Source: Aquificaceae bacterium
GTDB taxonomy: Bacteria; Aquificota; Aquificia; Aquificales; Aquificaceae
Assembly (NCBI GenBank): GCA_015492115.1
Contig: WGFS01000060.1
Span: forward strand, 1 to 8,258
Length of the DNA: 8,258 nucleotides
Reading direction: 5' to 3'
Positions 1 to 6,364 of this stretch are shown in pieces. Positions within the stretch are counted from its first letter, which is position 1, and each line of letters opens with the position of its first letter. The position numbers and the translations under genes are program-made. The notes beneath the pieces were generated by a model. That model did no database searches, was not told where the DNA came from, and was given only the letters and a program-made list of their open reading frames with translations.

Positions 1-609
1 AGGTACATCTTTGCTTCAACCTCAGAGATTTATGGAAATCCAGAGGTCCATCCCCAGCCAGAGACTTACTGGGGGAACGTAAACCCTGTGGGACCGAGGA
101 GCGTTTACGACGAGGCAAAGAGGTTCTCAGAAGCACTTTCAATGTCCTACCACAGAGAGCACGGGATAGACGTGAGGATAGCGAGGATATTCAACACCTA
201 CGGACCGAGGATGAGGATAAACGATGGGAGGGTTGTTCCAAACTTCATATACCAGGCTCTTATGGGAGAACCTATAACAGTTTATGGAGACGGTTCTCAG
301 ACGAGGAGTTTCTGTTACATAGAGGATCTGGTTGAAGGTATATACAGGCTCTCCATGAAGGAAGGTATTGAGGGGGAGGTCTTCAACCTCGGAAACCCTG
401 AGGAGTACACAGTCCTTGAGCTTGCAGAGCTCATAAAAGAATTGACGGGGAGTGGCTCGGAGATAGTGTTCAAGGACAGACCCGTTGATGACCCCGACAG
501 GAGAAGACCGGATATAACGAAGGCTAAAGAGGTTCTCGGTTGGGAGCCCAGAACATCCGTGATAGAAGGGCTGAGAAAGACCGTAGAGTGGTTCAGGAAA
601 AAGCTCTAA
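1..609 (+). CDS. UDP-glucuronate decarboxylase-like NAD-dependent sugar epimerase/dehydratase, 5' truncated by window
   Basis: The frame is open from base 1 to a TAA at 607-609, so the true start and the N-terminal Rossmann glycine motif lie outside the window; 202 residues are visible. The fragment begins inside the catalytic core with ASTSEIYG (visible residues 5-12), followed by the HPQPE and YWGNVNP region and YDEAK (Tyr36, Lys40), the SDR catalytic pair, then IFNTYGPRM. STSE rather than the STDE of dTDP-glucose 4,6-dehydratases, together with YWGNVNP and the later RPVDDPDRRRPDI stretch, points to the UDP-glucuronate decarboxylase (UXS) branch. That branch makes UDP-xylose from UDP-glucuronate with NAD+ recycling in the cytoplasm. 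The product would feed cell-surface glycan synthesis. Its 3' end overlaps the stop of the convergent SulP gene by 4 bases. A related 4-epimerase or dehydratase is the main alternative, because the N-terminal half is missing. Confidence 0.77.
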   Translation, partial: RYIFASTSEIYGNPEVHPQPETYWGNVNPVGPRSVYDEAKRFSEALSMSYHREHGIDVRIARIFNTYGPRMRINDGRVVPNFIYQALMGEPITVYGDGSQTRSFCYIEDLVEGIYRLSMKEGIEGEVFNLGNPEEYTVLELAELIKELTGSGSEIVFKDRPVDDPDRRRPDITKAKEVLGWEPRTSVIEGLRKTVEWFRKKL

Positions 610-617
610 GCGCTTTT
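599..617. terminator. possible weak bidirectional terminator between convergent genes
   Basis: AAAAGC (599-604) and GCTTTT (612-617) form a 6-base-pair stem with a 7-base loop. The loop contains the overlapping stop codons of the two convergent genes (TAA at 607-609 on plus, TAG at 606-608 on minus). A-rich on one side and T-rich on the other, it could end transcripts in both directions, but only two of the six pairs are G-C and the T tracts after the stem are short. It may equally be chance in an AT-rich junction. Confidence 0.3.
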
Positions 618-2402
618 CTCTACTTTAAACTTACCATCCTTTACAGTCAGGCATTCCTCAAATATTATGTAAGGACATCCCTCCCTGCAGTAGTCGTGGT
701 CAATCCTTCTGAACAGCTCAACTATTGATTGACCCTTTGAGTTGAAAACTATCTCATGATTCACAACCTCGTCAAAGCCTGCGTTCTCAAGTAATGGGTA
801 AACATCACAGCTGATGTTGGCGAAGGAAGCTTCAACCCCAAGTTCCCTCAGAGACCTTATGAGCCTTATTACCGTTTCGGAGCCTGTCGCGTCTGTGTAG
901 TTGACAGCCTCCATGTCCACGAGCACATACTTCAGAGGACCCTTCTGGAGTCTCTCCTGAACCTTCTCAAGGATGTAATCGTAAACATACTGAGCATTAC
1001 CAAAGTAGATAGACATGTTGGGTCTTATGTAAAGGATCTGGGGGCACTCGGGAAGCTCTCTCTTCTCAGCGTTCACAAAGGTTTTAGATTCGGGATCTCT
1101 GGAGAGAACTACTATGCGAGGATACATTGTTCTGTAAACGAAGCTACCGAGGGAGAGCACAACTCCAAGGGTTATGGCAACCCACAGGTCCATGAAGAAC
1201 ACTGATACGAATGTCAAACCTGCGACTATACCATCCAGTCTGTTGATCCTGTACAGCCTGAGTATGTCCTGAGGTCTTATGAGGTTTATAACAGCGGAGA
1301 GAACGACCGCAGCGAGGGTCGCCTTGGGAAGATAGTAAAAGGCTGGGGCGAGAAGGAACAGCGTAACACCTACGAGAGACCCGGTTAATATACTCGCAAG
1401 GGGAGACTTGGCACCGAGGGCGAAGTTTAGAGAGGATCTTGAGAAGGAACCACCAGCAGGAAAGCCCTTGAAGAAGGACACCGCTATGTTTGCAAGTCCC
1501 TGACCTATGAGCTCCTGGTTCGGATCCCACCGATCTCCAGTTCTTATGGCAAGGGTCTTGGCTATGGCTACAGCCTCTATCAATCCAAAGAAGGCGACAA
1601 CCAGTGCACCACCCCACATCTGGCTCATCGTCTGGAAGTCTATAGGAGGAAGAGTGGGATCTGGCAGTCCCTGGGGAACTTCACCCACTATGGCAACTCC
1701 TCTCTCATAGAGCTTTAATACGTATGTGATCACTGAGGTTATGCCAACAGCTATGAGTGCTCCTGGAAGGTAAGGGCTCACCCTCTTAGAACCCCATATG
1801 AGGATGTAGGCTCCTATACCTATAGCGACCGTATAGGGATTTAAAAGCTCTATCTTCTTAACTATATCCGCCAGGACTGTGAATATGTGGGTACTGTTCA
1901 CCACCTTGTAGCCGAGCATGTGCTTGAACTGGGAGAGGGCTATCACCATGGCTCCCGCAGCGGTGAATCCTATCACCACGCTGTTGGATATGAGGTCAAC
2001 CACAAAACCCAGCTTGAACACACCTACCACAAGGCGGACAAAGCCTACCATCAGGGCAAGGAGCCCCATGTAGCCGATCCACTGTTCAGACTGTGGCTCA
2101 AGCTGAAGGCTGAAGAGGACGGACGCAGAGAGAAGACAGGTCATGGCGACGGGACCCGTTCCCAGAAACCTTGAGCTTCCAAACAGAGATGCCACTACGG
2201 TCGCTATGAAGGCGGTGTAGAGACCCGTTATGGGGGGCATCCCTGCAAGGAGGGCGTAAGCCATAGCCTGGGGGACATAGACAGCAGCTACCGTTATACC
2301 CGCTATCAGGTCTCTAAGGAAAGCATCTCTGGAGTATCCTTTGAACCAATGGGGGAAAGGGAAACCGAAGTATACAGGTAAACTATCTACCCTCATAGGC
2401 AC
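606..2402 (-). CDS. SulP-family inorganic anion transporter with C-terminal STAS domain
   Basis: A complete polytopic inner-membrane transporter of 598 residues, normal for bacterial SulP proteins (sulfate, bicarbonate or related anions, usually with H+ or Na+ coupling). The N-terminal conserved block runs from about residue 30 (DLIAGITVAAVYVPQAMAY) through GMPPITGLYTAF to GTGPVAM. A second conserved site, FPAGGSFSRSSLN, lies at 314-326. The hydrophobic region ends near residue 425. A STAS domain spans roughly 455-568, with the typical VDMEAVNYTDATG segment at 495-507. After it comes a short tail with Cys572, Cys576 and Cys584, which is not part of the usual STAS core. The reading frame can begin at GTG (2402) or at ATG two codons later (2396); no strong Shine-Dalgarno precedes either, only a GGTG before the ATG. 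The substrate cannot be read from sequence. It is transcribed alone from its own likely promoter just after the groEL terminator. Confidence 0.95.
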   Translation of the reverse strand: MPMRVDSLPVYFGFPFPHWFKGYSRDAFLRDLIAGITVAAVYVPQAMAYALLAGMPPITGLYTAFIATVVASLFGSSRFLGTGPVAMTCLLSASVLFSLQLEPQSEQWIGYMGLLALMVGFVRLVVGVFKLGFVVDLISNSVVIGFTAAGAMVIALSQFKHMLGYKVVNSTHIFTVLADIVKKIELLNPYTVAIGIGAYILIWGSKRVSPYLPGALIAVGITSVITYVLKLYERGVAIVGEVPQGLPDPTLPPIDFQTMSQMWGGALVVAFFGLIEAVAIAKTLAIRTGDRWDPNQELIGQGLANIAVSFFKGFPAGGSFSRSSLNFALGAKSPLASILTGSLVGVTLFLLAPAFYYLPKATLAAVVLSAVINLIRPQDILRLYRINRLDGIVAGLTFVSVFFMDLWVAITLGVVLSLGSFVYRTMYPRIVVLSRDPESKTFVNAEKRELPECPQILYIRPNMSIYFGNAQYVYDYILEKVQERLQKGPLKYVLVDMEAVNYTDATGSETVIRLIRSLRELGVEASFANISCDVYPLLENAGFDEVVNHEIVFNSKGQSIVELFRRIDHDYCREGCPYIIFEECLTVKDGKFKVEKSA

Positions 2403-2407
2403 CGTTA

Positions 2408-2436
2408 ATTATAAAACAGCTTCTTAGAGTTCTCAG
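2408..2436 (-). promoter_or_regulatory. probable sigma-70 type promoter of the SulP gene
   Basis: On the minus strand a perfect TATAAT (2408-2413) is preceded by a 17-base spacer and CTGAGA (2431-2436; 4 of 6 matches to TTGACA). Transcription would start near 2401-2402, at the GTG or about five bases before the ATG, so the message would be almost leaderless. This fits the lack of a good ribosome binding site, but it also leaves room for the -10 being chance. Confidence 0.5.
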
Positions 2437-2442
2437 AGCAAT

Positions 2443-2465
2443 AAAAAAAGGGCGCCTGAGCGCCC
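2443..2465 (-). terminator. Rho-independent terminator of groES-groEL
   Basis: Read on the minus strand, GGGCGC, loop TCAG and GCGCCC form a perfect 6-pair all-GC stem (2450-2465), followed directly by seven Ts (2449 down to 2443). It starts about 25 bases after the groEL stop codon and immediately precedes the likely SulP promoter. It separates the highly expressed chaperonin operon from the transporter gene in the same orientation. Confidence 0.93.
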
Positions 2466-2490
2466 CTTTCTGGTGGTGAAAGTGTGGGTA

Positions 2491-4128
2491 TCAGTCAAGC
2501 TCGGGCATGTCGGTGGGGGTCATGTCCTTCTTCTTGTCTTCAGGGAGGTCCGCTATTAGAGCTTCGGCGGTTAGCATGGTTCCCGCTACGGATGCAGCGT
2601 TCTCTATAGCTGTCCTGACCACCTTGGTCGGGTCAATAACTCCCGCTTCCATCATGTCCACGTACTCACCGTTTGCAGCGTTGAATCCCCAGTTCTTACC
2701 CTTCTCCTTCCCGAGCTCTATTACCTTCTCAAGGACAACAAATCCCTCAAACCCCGCGTTGTAGGCTATCTGTCTGAGGGGTGTTCTGCACGCCTTCTTA
2801 ACTATCTCAACACCGAGCTTCTGATCCTCGTTGTCAACCTCCAGACTGTCAAGGTTTTCGGAGGCTCTTACCAGAGCGACACCACCGCCGGGTACTATGC
2901 CTTCCTCAACCGCAGCCTTGGTCGCGTGCACAGCGTCCTCAACCCTCGCCTTCTTCTCCTTTAGCTCAGCCTCGGTAGCAGCACCTACCCTTATCACAGC
3001 GACTCCTCCGGAGAGTTTGGCAAGCCTCTCCTGGAGCTTCTCTCTGTCGTAGTCAGAGGTGGTCTCCTGTATCTGCTTCTTGATCTGCTCTATTCTCGCC
3101 TTTATGTCTTCTTCCTTGCCTTTGCCCCCAACTATCGTGGTGGTCTCCTTGTCAACCACGACCTTGTCAGCCCTTCCGAGCATGTCAAGGGTTACGGACT
3201 CAAGCTTGATACCGAGGTCTTCCATTATGGCGGTTCCGCCGGTGAGAACCGCTATGTCCTGGAGGTAGTCCTTCCTCCTCTGACCGAATCCGGGAGCCTT
3301 GACCGCACATGCCCTGAGAACTCCCTTGATGTGGTTTACGACGAGCGTAGCGAGAGCTTCACCCTCAACATCCTCAGCTATAACGAGGAGAGGTTTTCCT
3401 GCCCTTACCACCTGCTCAAGAACGGGGAGGAGGTCCTTTATGTTGGATATCTTCTTCTCGTATATGAGGATGTAAGGCTCCTCAAGGACGCACTGCATCT
3501 TGTCGGGGTCTGTCACGAAGTATGGGGAGAGGTATCCCCTGTCAAACTGCATACCCTGGACAGTCTCAAGAGTTGTCTCAGCGGACTTGGACTCCTCAAC
3601 AGTTATCACTCCATCCTTTCCTACAGCCTCCATAGCGTCCGCTATGATCTTACCGATCTCGGTGTCGTTGTTGGCAGATATGGAAGCTACCTGCTCTATC
3701 TCGGTTCTTCCCTTGACATCAACGGAGAGTGATTTCACGTCTTCAACAACCCTTTTAACAGCCTTGTCTATTCCTCTCTTGACGTCCATGGGGTTGGCAC
3801 CGCTGGCTATAGCCTTGAGACCCTCGTGGAATATAGCCTGGGCGAGTATGGTTGCGGTGGTAGTTCCATCACCGGCGACGTCCGCGGTCTTGGACGCAAC
3901 CTCCTTGACGAGCTGGGCACCTATGTTCTCATAGTTGTCCTTGAGTTCAATCTCCTTGGCGACAGTCACCCCGTCCTTGGTTACAACGGGGGTTCCCCAG
4001 TTCTTTCCGAGGATGACCTCCCTACCTCTGGGACCGAGGGTAACTTTAACAGCGTTGGCGAGCTTGTCAACACCAGCCTTGAGTTTAGCCCTTGCCTCTT
4101 CGCTATAGATAATTCCTTTTGCTGCCAT
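2491..4128 (-). CDS. groEL: 60 kDa chaperonin GroEL
   Basis: A complete 545-residue GroEL, the cytoplasmic 14-mer chamber that folds proteins with GroES and ATP. Hallmarks fall at the same numbers as in E. coli: the LGPRGR nucleotide loop at 31-36, Asp52 in TKDG, GDGTT at 86-90 with Asp87 for ATP/Mg2+, catalytic Asp398, and the chaperonin signature AAVEEGIVPGGG at 405-416. The ATG at 4126-4128 has a strong AGGAGGTG six bases upstream. It follows groES by 27 bases with no promoter between them, so the pair is one operon ending at the terminator at 2443-2465. The C-terminus is charged (DMTPTDMPELD) and lacks the flexible Gly-Gly-Met repeats found in many bacterial GroELs. Otherwise unremarkable and intact. 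Confidence 0.99.
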   Translation of the reverse strand: MAAKGIIYSEEARAKLKAGVDKLANAVKVTLGPRGREVILGKNWGTPVVTKDGVTVAKEIELKDNYENIGAQLVKEVASKTADVAGDGTTTATILAQAIFHEGLKAIASGANPMDVKRGIDKAVKRVVEDVKSLSVDVKGRTEIEQVASISANNDTEIGKIIADAMEAVGKDGVITVEESKSAETTLETVQGMQFDRGYLSPYFVTDPDKMQCVLEEPYILIYEKKISNIKDLLPVLEQVVRAGKPLLVIAEDVEGEALATLVVNHIKGVLRACAVKAPGFGQRRKDYLQDIAVLTGGTAIMEDLGIKLESVTLDMLGRADKVVVDKETTTIVGGKGKEEDIKARIEQIKKQIQETTSDYDREKLQERLAKLSGGVAVIRVGAATEAELKEKKARVEDAVHATKAAVEEGIVPGGGVALVRASENLDSLEVDNEDQKLGVEIVKKACRTPLRQIAYNAGFEGFVVLEKVIELGKEKGKNWGFNAANGEYVDMMEAGVIDPTKVVRTAIENAASVAGTMLTAEALIADLPEDKKKDMTPTDMPELD

Positions 4129-4134
4129 CTCTCA

Positions 4135-4142
4135 CACCTCCT
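4135..4142 (-). promoter_or_regulatory. groEL ribosome binding site
   Basis: AGGAGGTG on the minus strand, six bases before the groEL ATG, is nearly fully complementary to the 16S 3' end. It fixes the start and fits high expression. Confidence 0.9.
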
Positions 4143-4155
4143 CCTTCAGGTTTTA

Positions 4156-4467
4156 TTAAGCTGTGACCTTTGCATCCTCAACGATAGCGAGGACTTCGTC
4201 CTCGGACATTACCAGATACTTCTCGCCGTCAAGCTCAACCTCTGTTCCCGCATACTTGTTGAAGAGGACGACGTCCCCTTCCTTGACCTTTAAGGGCTTA
4301 AGCTCCCCGTTGTTCAGGAGCTTTCCCTCGCCTACCGCTATAACCTCACCCATCTGGGGCTTTTCCTTGGCTGTGTCAGGAATGATGATTCCAGAGGGTG
4401 TCTTCTGCTCCTGCTCCTCAAACCTCTTCACCACGATCTTATCGTAAAGTGGCTTCAGCTTTGCCAT
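4156..4467 (-). CDS. groES: 10 kDa co-chaperonin GroES
   Basis: A complete 103-residue GroES, the heptameric lid of the GroEL chamber. The N-terminus KPLYDKIVVKR is the classic beta-barrel opening (usually KPLxDRVVVKR). The GroEL-binding mobile loop lies at about 17-36, with the hydrophobic triplet III in SGIIIPDTA. GEVIAVGEG, the VKEGDVVLFNKYAGTEV roof/barrel segment and the C-terminal ILxIVED-type strand (VLAIVEDAKV) are all present. The ATG is preceded by AAGGAGGT at 4476-4483 with an eight-base spacer. First gene of the groES-groEL operon, driven by the promoter at 4506-4534. Confidence 0.99.
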   Translation of the reverse strand: MAKLKPLYDKIVVKRFEEQEQKTPSGIIIPDTAKEKPQMGEVIAVGEGKLLNNGELKPLKVKEGDVVLFNKYAGTEVELDGEKYLVMSEDEVLAIVEDAKVTA

Positions 4468-4505
4468 CGGTACCTACCTCCTTCCGTTTTATTTTCCAGT
4501 CAAAA

Positions 4506-4534
4506 ATTATATTAACTTTTCCGCCCAGTGTCAA
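4506..4534 (-). promoter_or_regulatory. consensus sigma-70 promoter of groES-groEL
   Basis: On the minus strand there is TTGACA (4529-4534), a spacer of exactly 17 bases, and TATAAT (4506-4511): six of six matches in both boxes. Transcription would start near 4499, giving a leader of about 32 bases before groES. No CIRCE operator (TTAGCACTC with its inverted partner nine bases away) is visible between here and groES or further upstream, so HrcA control is not supported. This looks like a strong constitutive promoter. Confidence 0.93.
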
Positions 4535-4690
4535 GGGGTTTCTGATGAAATCTGAGCCTTATATACTAATATTTTCTTAGTGACTATCAAAGAAGAGGCT
4601 TCAACTTCTGATTTCCGATATTTTATAGCCCTATAAGTTTTTCTTTTAATTGCATAAGAGTGAATTGAAATAACATACTTCCAGATAAAC
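4535..4690. promoter_or_regulatory. divergent control region with three inverted repeats, upstream of the YeeE-type transporter
   Basis: The AT-rich space between the groES promoter and the plus-strand transporter contains three dyads: ACTAA-N7-TTAGT at 4565-4581, AGAAG-N9-CTTCT at 4591-4609, and the perfect TTATAG-CC-CTATAA at 4623-4636. A looser AAGAGTG-N11-CATACTT pair lies at 4656-4680. The only good -10-like hexamer on the plus strand is TATAAG (4632-4637), inside the third dyad, with no convincing -35. These could be operator sites for the transporter, possibly for the MerR-like protein encoded nearby, but short dyads arise easily by chance in AT-rich DNA. Confidence 0.35.
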
Positions 4691-4691
4691 T

Positions 4692-4710
4692 CTCCTCAGG
4701 AGGAGCCGGT
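4692..4710 (+). promoter_or_regulatory. ribosome binding site of the YeeE-type gene, within a small hairpin
   Basis: AGGAGGAG (4698-4705) lies five bases before the ATG and fixes the start. Immediately upstream, CTCCT (4692-4696) can pair with AGGAG (4701-4705) across the loop CAGG, covering most of the Shine-Dalgarno. This could moderate translation initiation. Confidence 0.7.
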
Positions 4711-5991
4711 ATGGAAACCATAAAAGAGCTTTACTCTCATCTATTCAGGAGGCAGTGGCCCGCCTGGGTGGGCGGGATAACGATGGGGTTCATCGTGGTC
4801 CTGATGTTCGTGTGGGGATCTCCCTGGGCTGTCACAAACGGGATAATAATCTGGGGGGACAACATTCTCAAACCTATCCTCTACCCTGATGCGGAGGTTC
4901 AGAGCCCAATATGGCAGTTCACCGCACTGATAAACTGGGCTTTCCTTTTGGGAGCCTTCATCTCAGCGCTTCTGGGAGGGGACTTCAGGGTAAGCATACC
5001 TTCCTTTAAGGAGTTCCTTATGGGAGCCTTAGGTGGAACATTGATGGGGATAGGGGCATTCCTCGCATTTGGATGCACAATCGGGGCATTCCTCGTTGGT
5101 TTCGGAGCTCTTTCAGCTTCAGGATTGACTATGATGATAGGTCTGGGGCTGGGAGCCTACACGGGGCTCAGGCTCTACATGTGGCTACTTACAAAGGGCT
5201 GGGGGACTCCGGGAAGGGCTATTGAGGTTCCCGTAAACCTCCAAGTCACGCTCGGTGTTATCCTGGTGCTGATAACCCTCGGTCTGATAGTTTTCCTCCA
5301 CAAGCCCATATCTACCTACGCTCCAGCCCTGGGACTGGGTTCGGTCAAGGTGACCGCGGGGTCTTTGATATTCTTCGGCGTGATCCTCGGAATAGTAAAC
5401 CAGAGGACGAGGTTCTGCTTCGTGAGGGCTTTCAGAGAGCCATTCATGACGGGTGAAGGGAACATGACCCGTGCCGCAGCCCTTGCCCTCATAATTGCTG
5501 CGGTCTTTGGAGCTATCGTCAAGTTCTCACCGCTGACAAACGTTCTTGAGATACCCGATGTTAAGGACATCCTCTCCATAGAGATGACAGCCCCTCCCTC
5601 CATAAGGGCTATGATGGTCGCTCCCTCCTTCCCGATAGGTACCCTGATCGGAGGTTTTATATTCGGGATAGGTATGACCCTCGCCGGAGGTTGCTCTGTA
5701 GGTAGCTTCTGGAGGGCTGGAGAGGGTTCTCTCAAGAACATGACCGCCATACTCTTCTATGCCCTCGGGGGTTCGGTCTTCGCCTTCGTTTACAGGAAGA
5801 TTGAGCCTGCAATACTTCAGACCTTCTCCGGAGTTTACGAAAAGCTCGGAGCAACCAATGCGACAGGGATAAGGCTCTTCCTTCCGGACGCGGTAGGTCT
5901 GGGATGGGCGCTGGTTATATTCCTCGGCTTCGCCCTCGCATGGCTCCTCTTCGCCACCTGGAACGAGAGGACGATGAAGTTCACCCTATAG
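4711..5991 (+). CDS. YeeE/YedE family (thiosulfate/sulfur compound import type) membrane transporter
   Basis: A 426-residue polytopic inner-membrane protein with the features of the YeeE/YedE (DUF395) family, whose characterised member TsuA imports thiosulfate through a path lined by conserved cysteines. It has exactly three cysteines, each in a family motif: Cys122 in FGCTIG, Cys236 in NQRTRFCF, and Cys328 in AGGCSVG. The two-half pseudo-repeat of the family is visible: the GCTIG segment of the first half mirrors GGCSVG of the second. The NxRxxFCF partner motif is kept only in the second half. About nine to ten membrane spans are apparent. The start is fixed by AGGAGGAG at 4698-4705. It is divergent from groES and overlaps the 3' end of the merR-like gene by 11 bases tail to tail, beside a redox/DsrE gene set, which fits a sulfur role. 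The actual substrate (thiosulfate, another sulfane compound or selenium species) is not determinable here. Confidence 0.9.
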   Translation: METIKELYSHLFRRQWPAWVGGITMGFIVVLMFVWGSPWAVTNGIIIWGDNILKPILYPDAEVQSPIWQFTALINWAFLLGAFISALLGGDFRVSIPSFKEFLMGALGGTLMGIGAFLAFGCTIGAFLVGFGALSASGLTMMIGLGLGAYTGLRLYMWLLTKGWGTPGRAIEVPVNLQVTLGVILVLITLGLIVFLHKPISTYAPALGLGSVKVTAGSLIFFGVILGIVNQRTRFCFVRAFREPFMTGEGNMTRAAALALIIAAVFGAIVKFSPLTNVLEIPDVKDILSIEMTAPPSIRAMMVAPSFPIGTLIGGFIFGIGMTLAGGCSVGSFWRAGEGSLKNMTAILFYALGGSVFAFVYRKIEPAILQTFSGVYEKLGATNATGIRLFLPDAVGLGWALVIFLGFALAWLLFATWNERTMKFTL

Positions 5992-6364
5992 ACTCTATGA
6001 TCGGACATACGGAGGCGGGAACCTCCCGCCTCTCCCTCAAAAGACTCTCAAGAAGTTTTCTCTGAGAACGAAGCTCCTCTATGAGCCTGTCTATCTCTTC
6101 AATCTTCTCCCTTATCCTCTCCTCAACACACCCGCAGGGTGTCCTTCCAGAAAACCTGAGGGAGATTATCTCCCTGATCTCTTCAAGCTTGAAGCCAACA
6201 GACTTCGCCTTGAGTATGAATTCACAGAGCTTCAGGTGCTCCTCCGTGTAAACCCTGTACCCGGAGCTGTTTCTGAGAGGTGAAGGAAGCAGTCCTATCT
6301 CCTCCCAGTAGCGGAGGGTCTTCGGGTTTATCCCGAGTTTTTTTGCAAGCTCTCCTATCCTCAT
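5981..6364 (-). CDS. MerR-family transcriptional regulator (metal- or thiol-responsive type)
   Basis: A 127-residue regulator, the usual size for the metal-sensing MerR group. The winged helix-turn-helix occupies about 1-70 with canonical motifs: MRIGELAKKLGI, TLRYWEEIGLLP and GYRVYTEEHL. A long dimerisation coiled coil follows (about 80-112), then a short C-terminal loop. Cysteines are Cys47 (in the DNA-binding region), Cys77 and Cys79 (TPCGC, just before the coiled coil) and Cys120 in VCPIIESIG. Cys77/79 and Cys120 occupy the places of MerR Cys82 and Cys126 (CPLIASL), but the middle ligand (MerR Cys117) has no counterpart; that loop reads RERREVPAS. The ATG overlaps the stop of the DsrE-like gene (ATGA) and has no visible Shine-Dalgarno, so translation probably depends on coupling. 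It may control its own operon or the convergent transporter; neither target is proven by the sequence. Confidence 0.92.
   Translation of the reverse strand: MRIGELAKKLGINPKTLRYWEEIGLLPSPLRNSSGYRVYTEEHLKLCEFILKAKSVGFKLEEIREIISLRFSGRTPCGCVEERIREKIEEIDRLIEELRSQRKLLESLLRERREVPASVCPIIESIG
6012..6032 (+). terminator. strong GC-rich hairpin just past the YeeE-type gene, inside the merR-like 3' end
   Basis: GAGGCGGGA (6012-6020) and TCCCGCCTC (6024-6032) are perfect inverted repeats around a three-base loop ACC, extendable by one G-T pair. It begins 20 bases after the transporter stop codon, a typical place for a terminator, but no T tract follows on either strand. It could be a non-canonical terminator or RNA 3' stabiliser for the transporter transcript. 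It simultaneously encodes the ERREVPAS region of the MerR-like protein. Confidence 0.42.

Noticed and set aside
1144..1617. 157-residue minus-strand frame inside the SulP gene
   Set aside because: Same strand but different frame from a fully intact SulP protein; a Trp/Cys/Arg-rich translation typical of an out-of-frame shadow.
3331..3732. 133-residue open frame on the plus strand opposite groEL
   Set aside because: It lies wholly antisense to an intact groEL with perfect family motifs, and its product shows no recognisable domain. Several other such frames occur opposite groEL (for example 2507-2764 and 3500-4293) and are codon-bias shadows.
4468..4560. CIRCE or heat-shock sigma element upstream of groES
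   Set aside because: I looked for TTAGCACTC/GAGTGCTAA-like arms on both strands and saw none; the perfect housekeeping promoter explains the region.
5316..5750. 144-residue minus-strand frame opposite the YeeE-type gene
   Set aside because: No domain or ribosome binding site; the plus-strand protein is complete with family motifs across this whole stretch.
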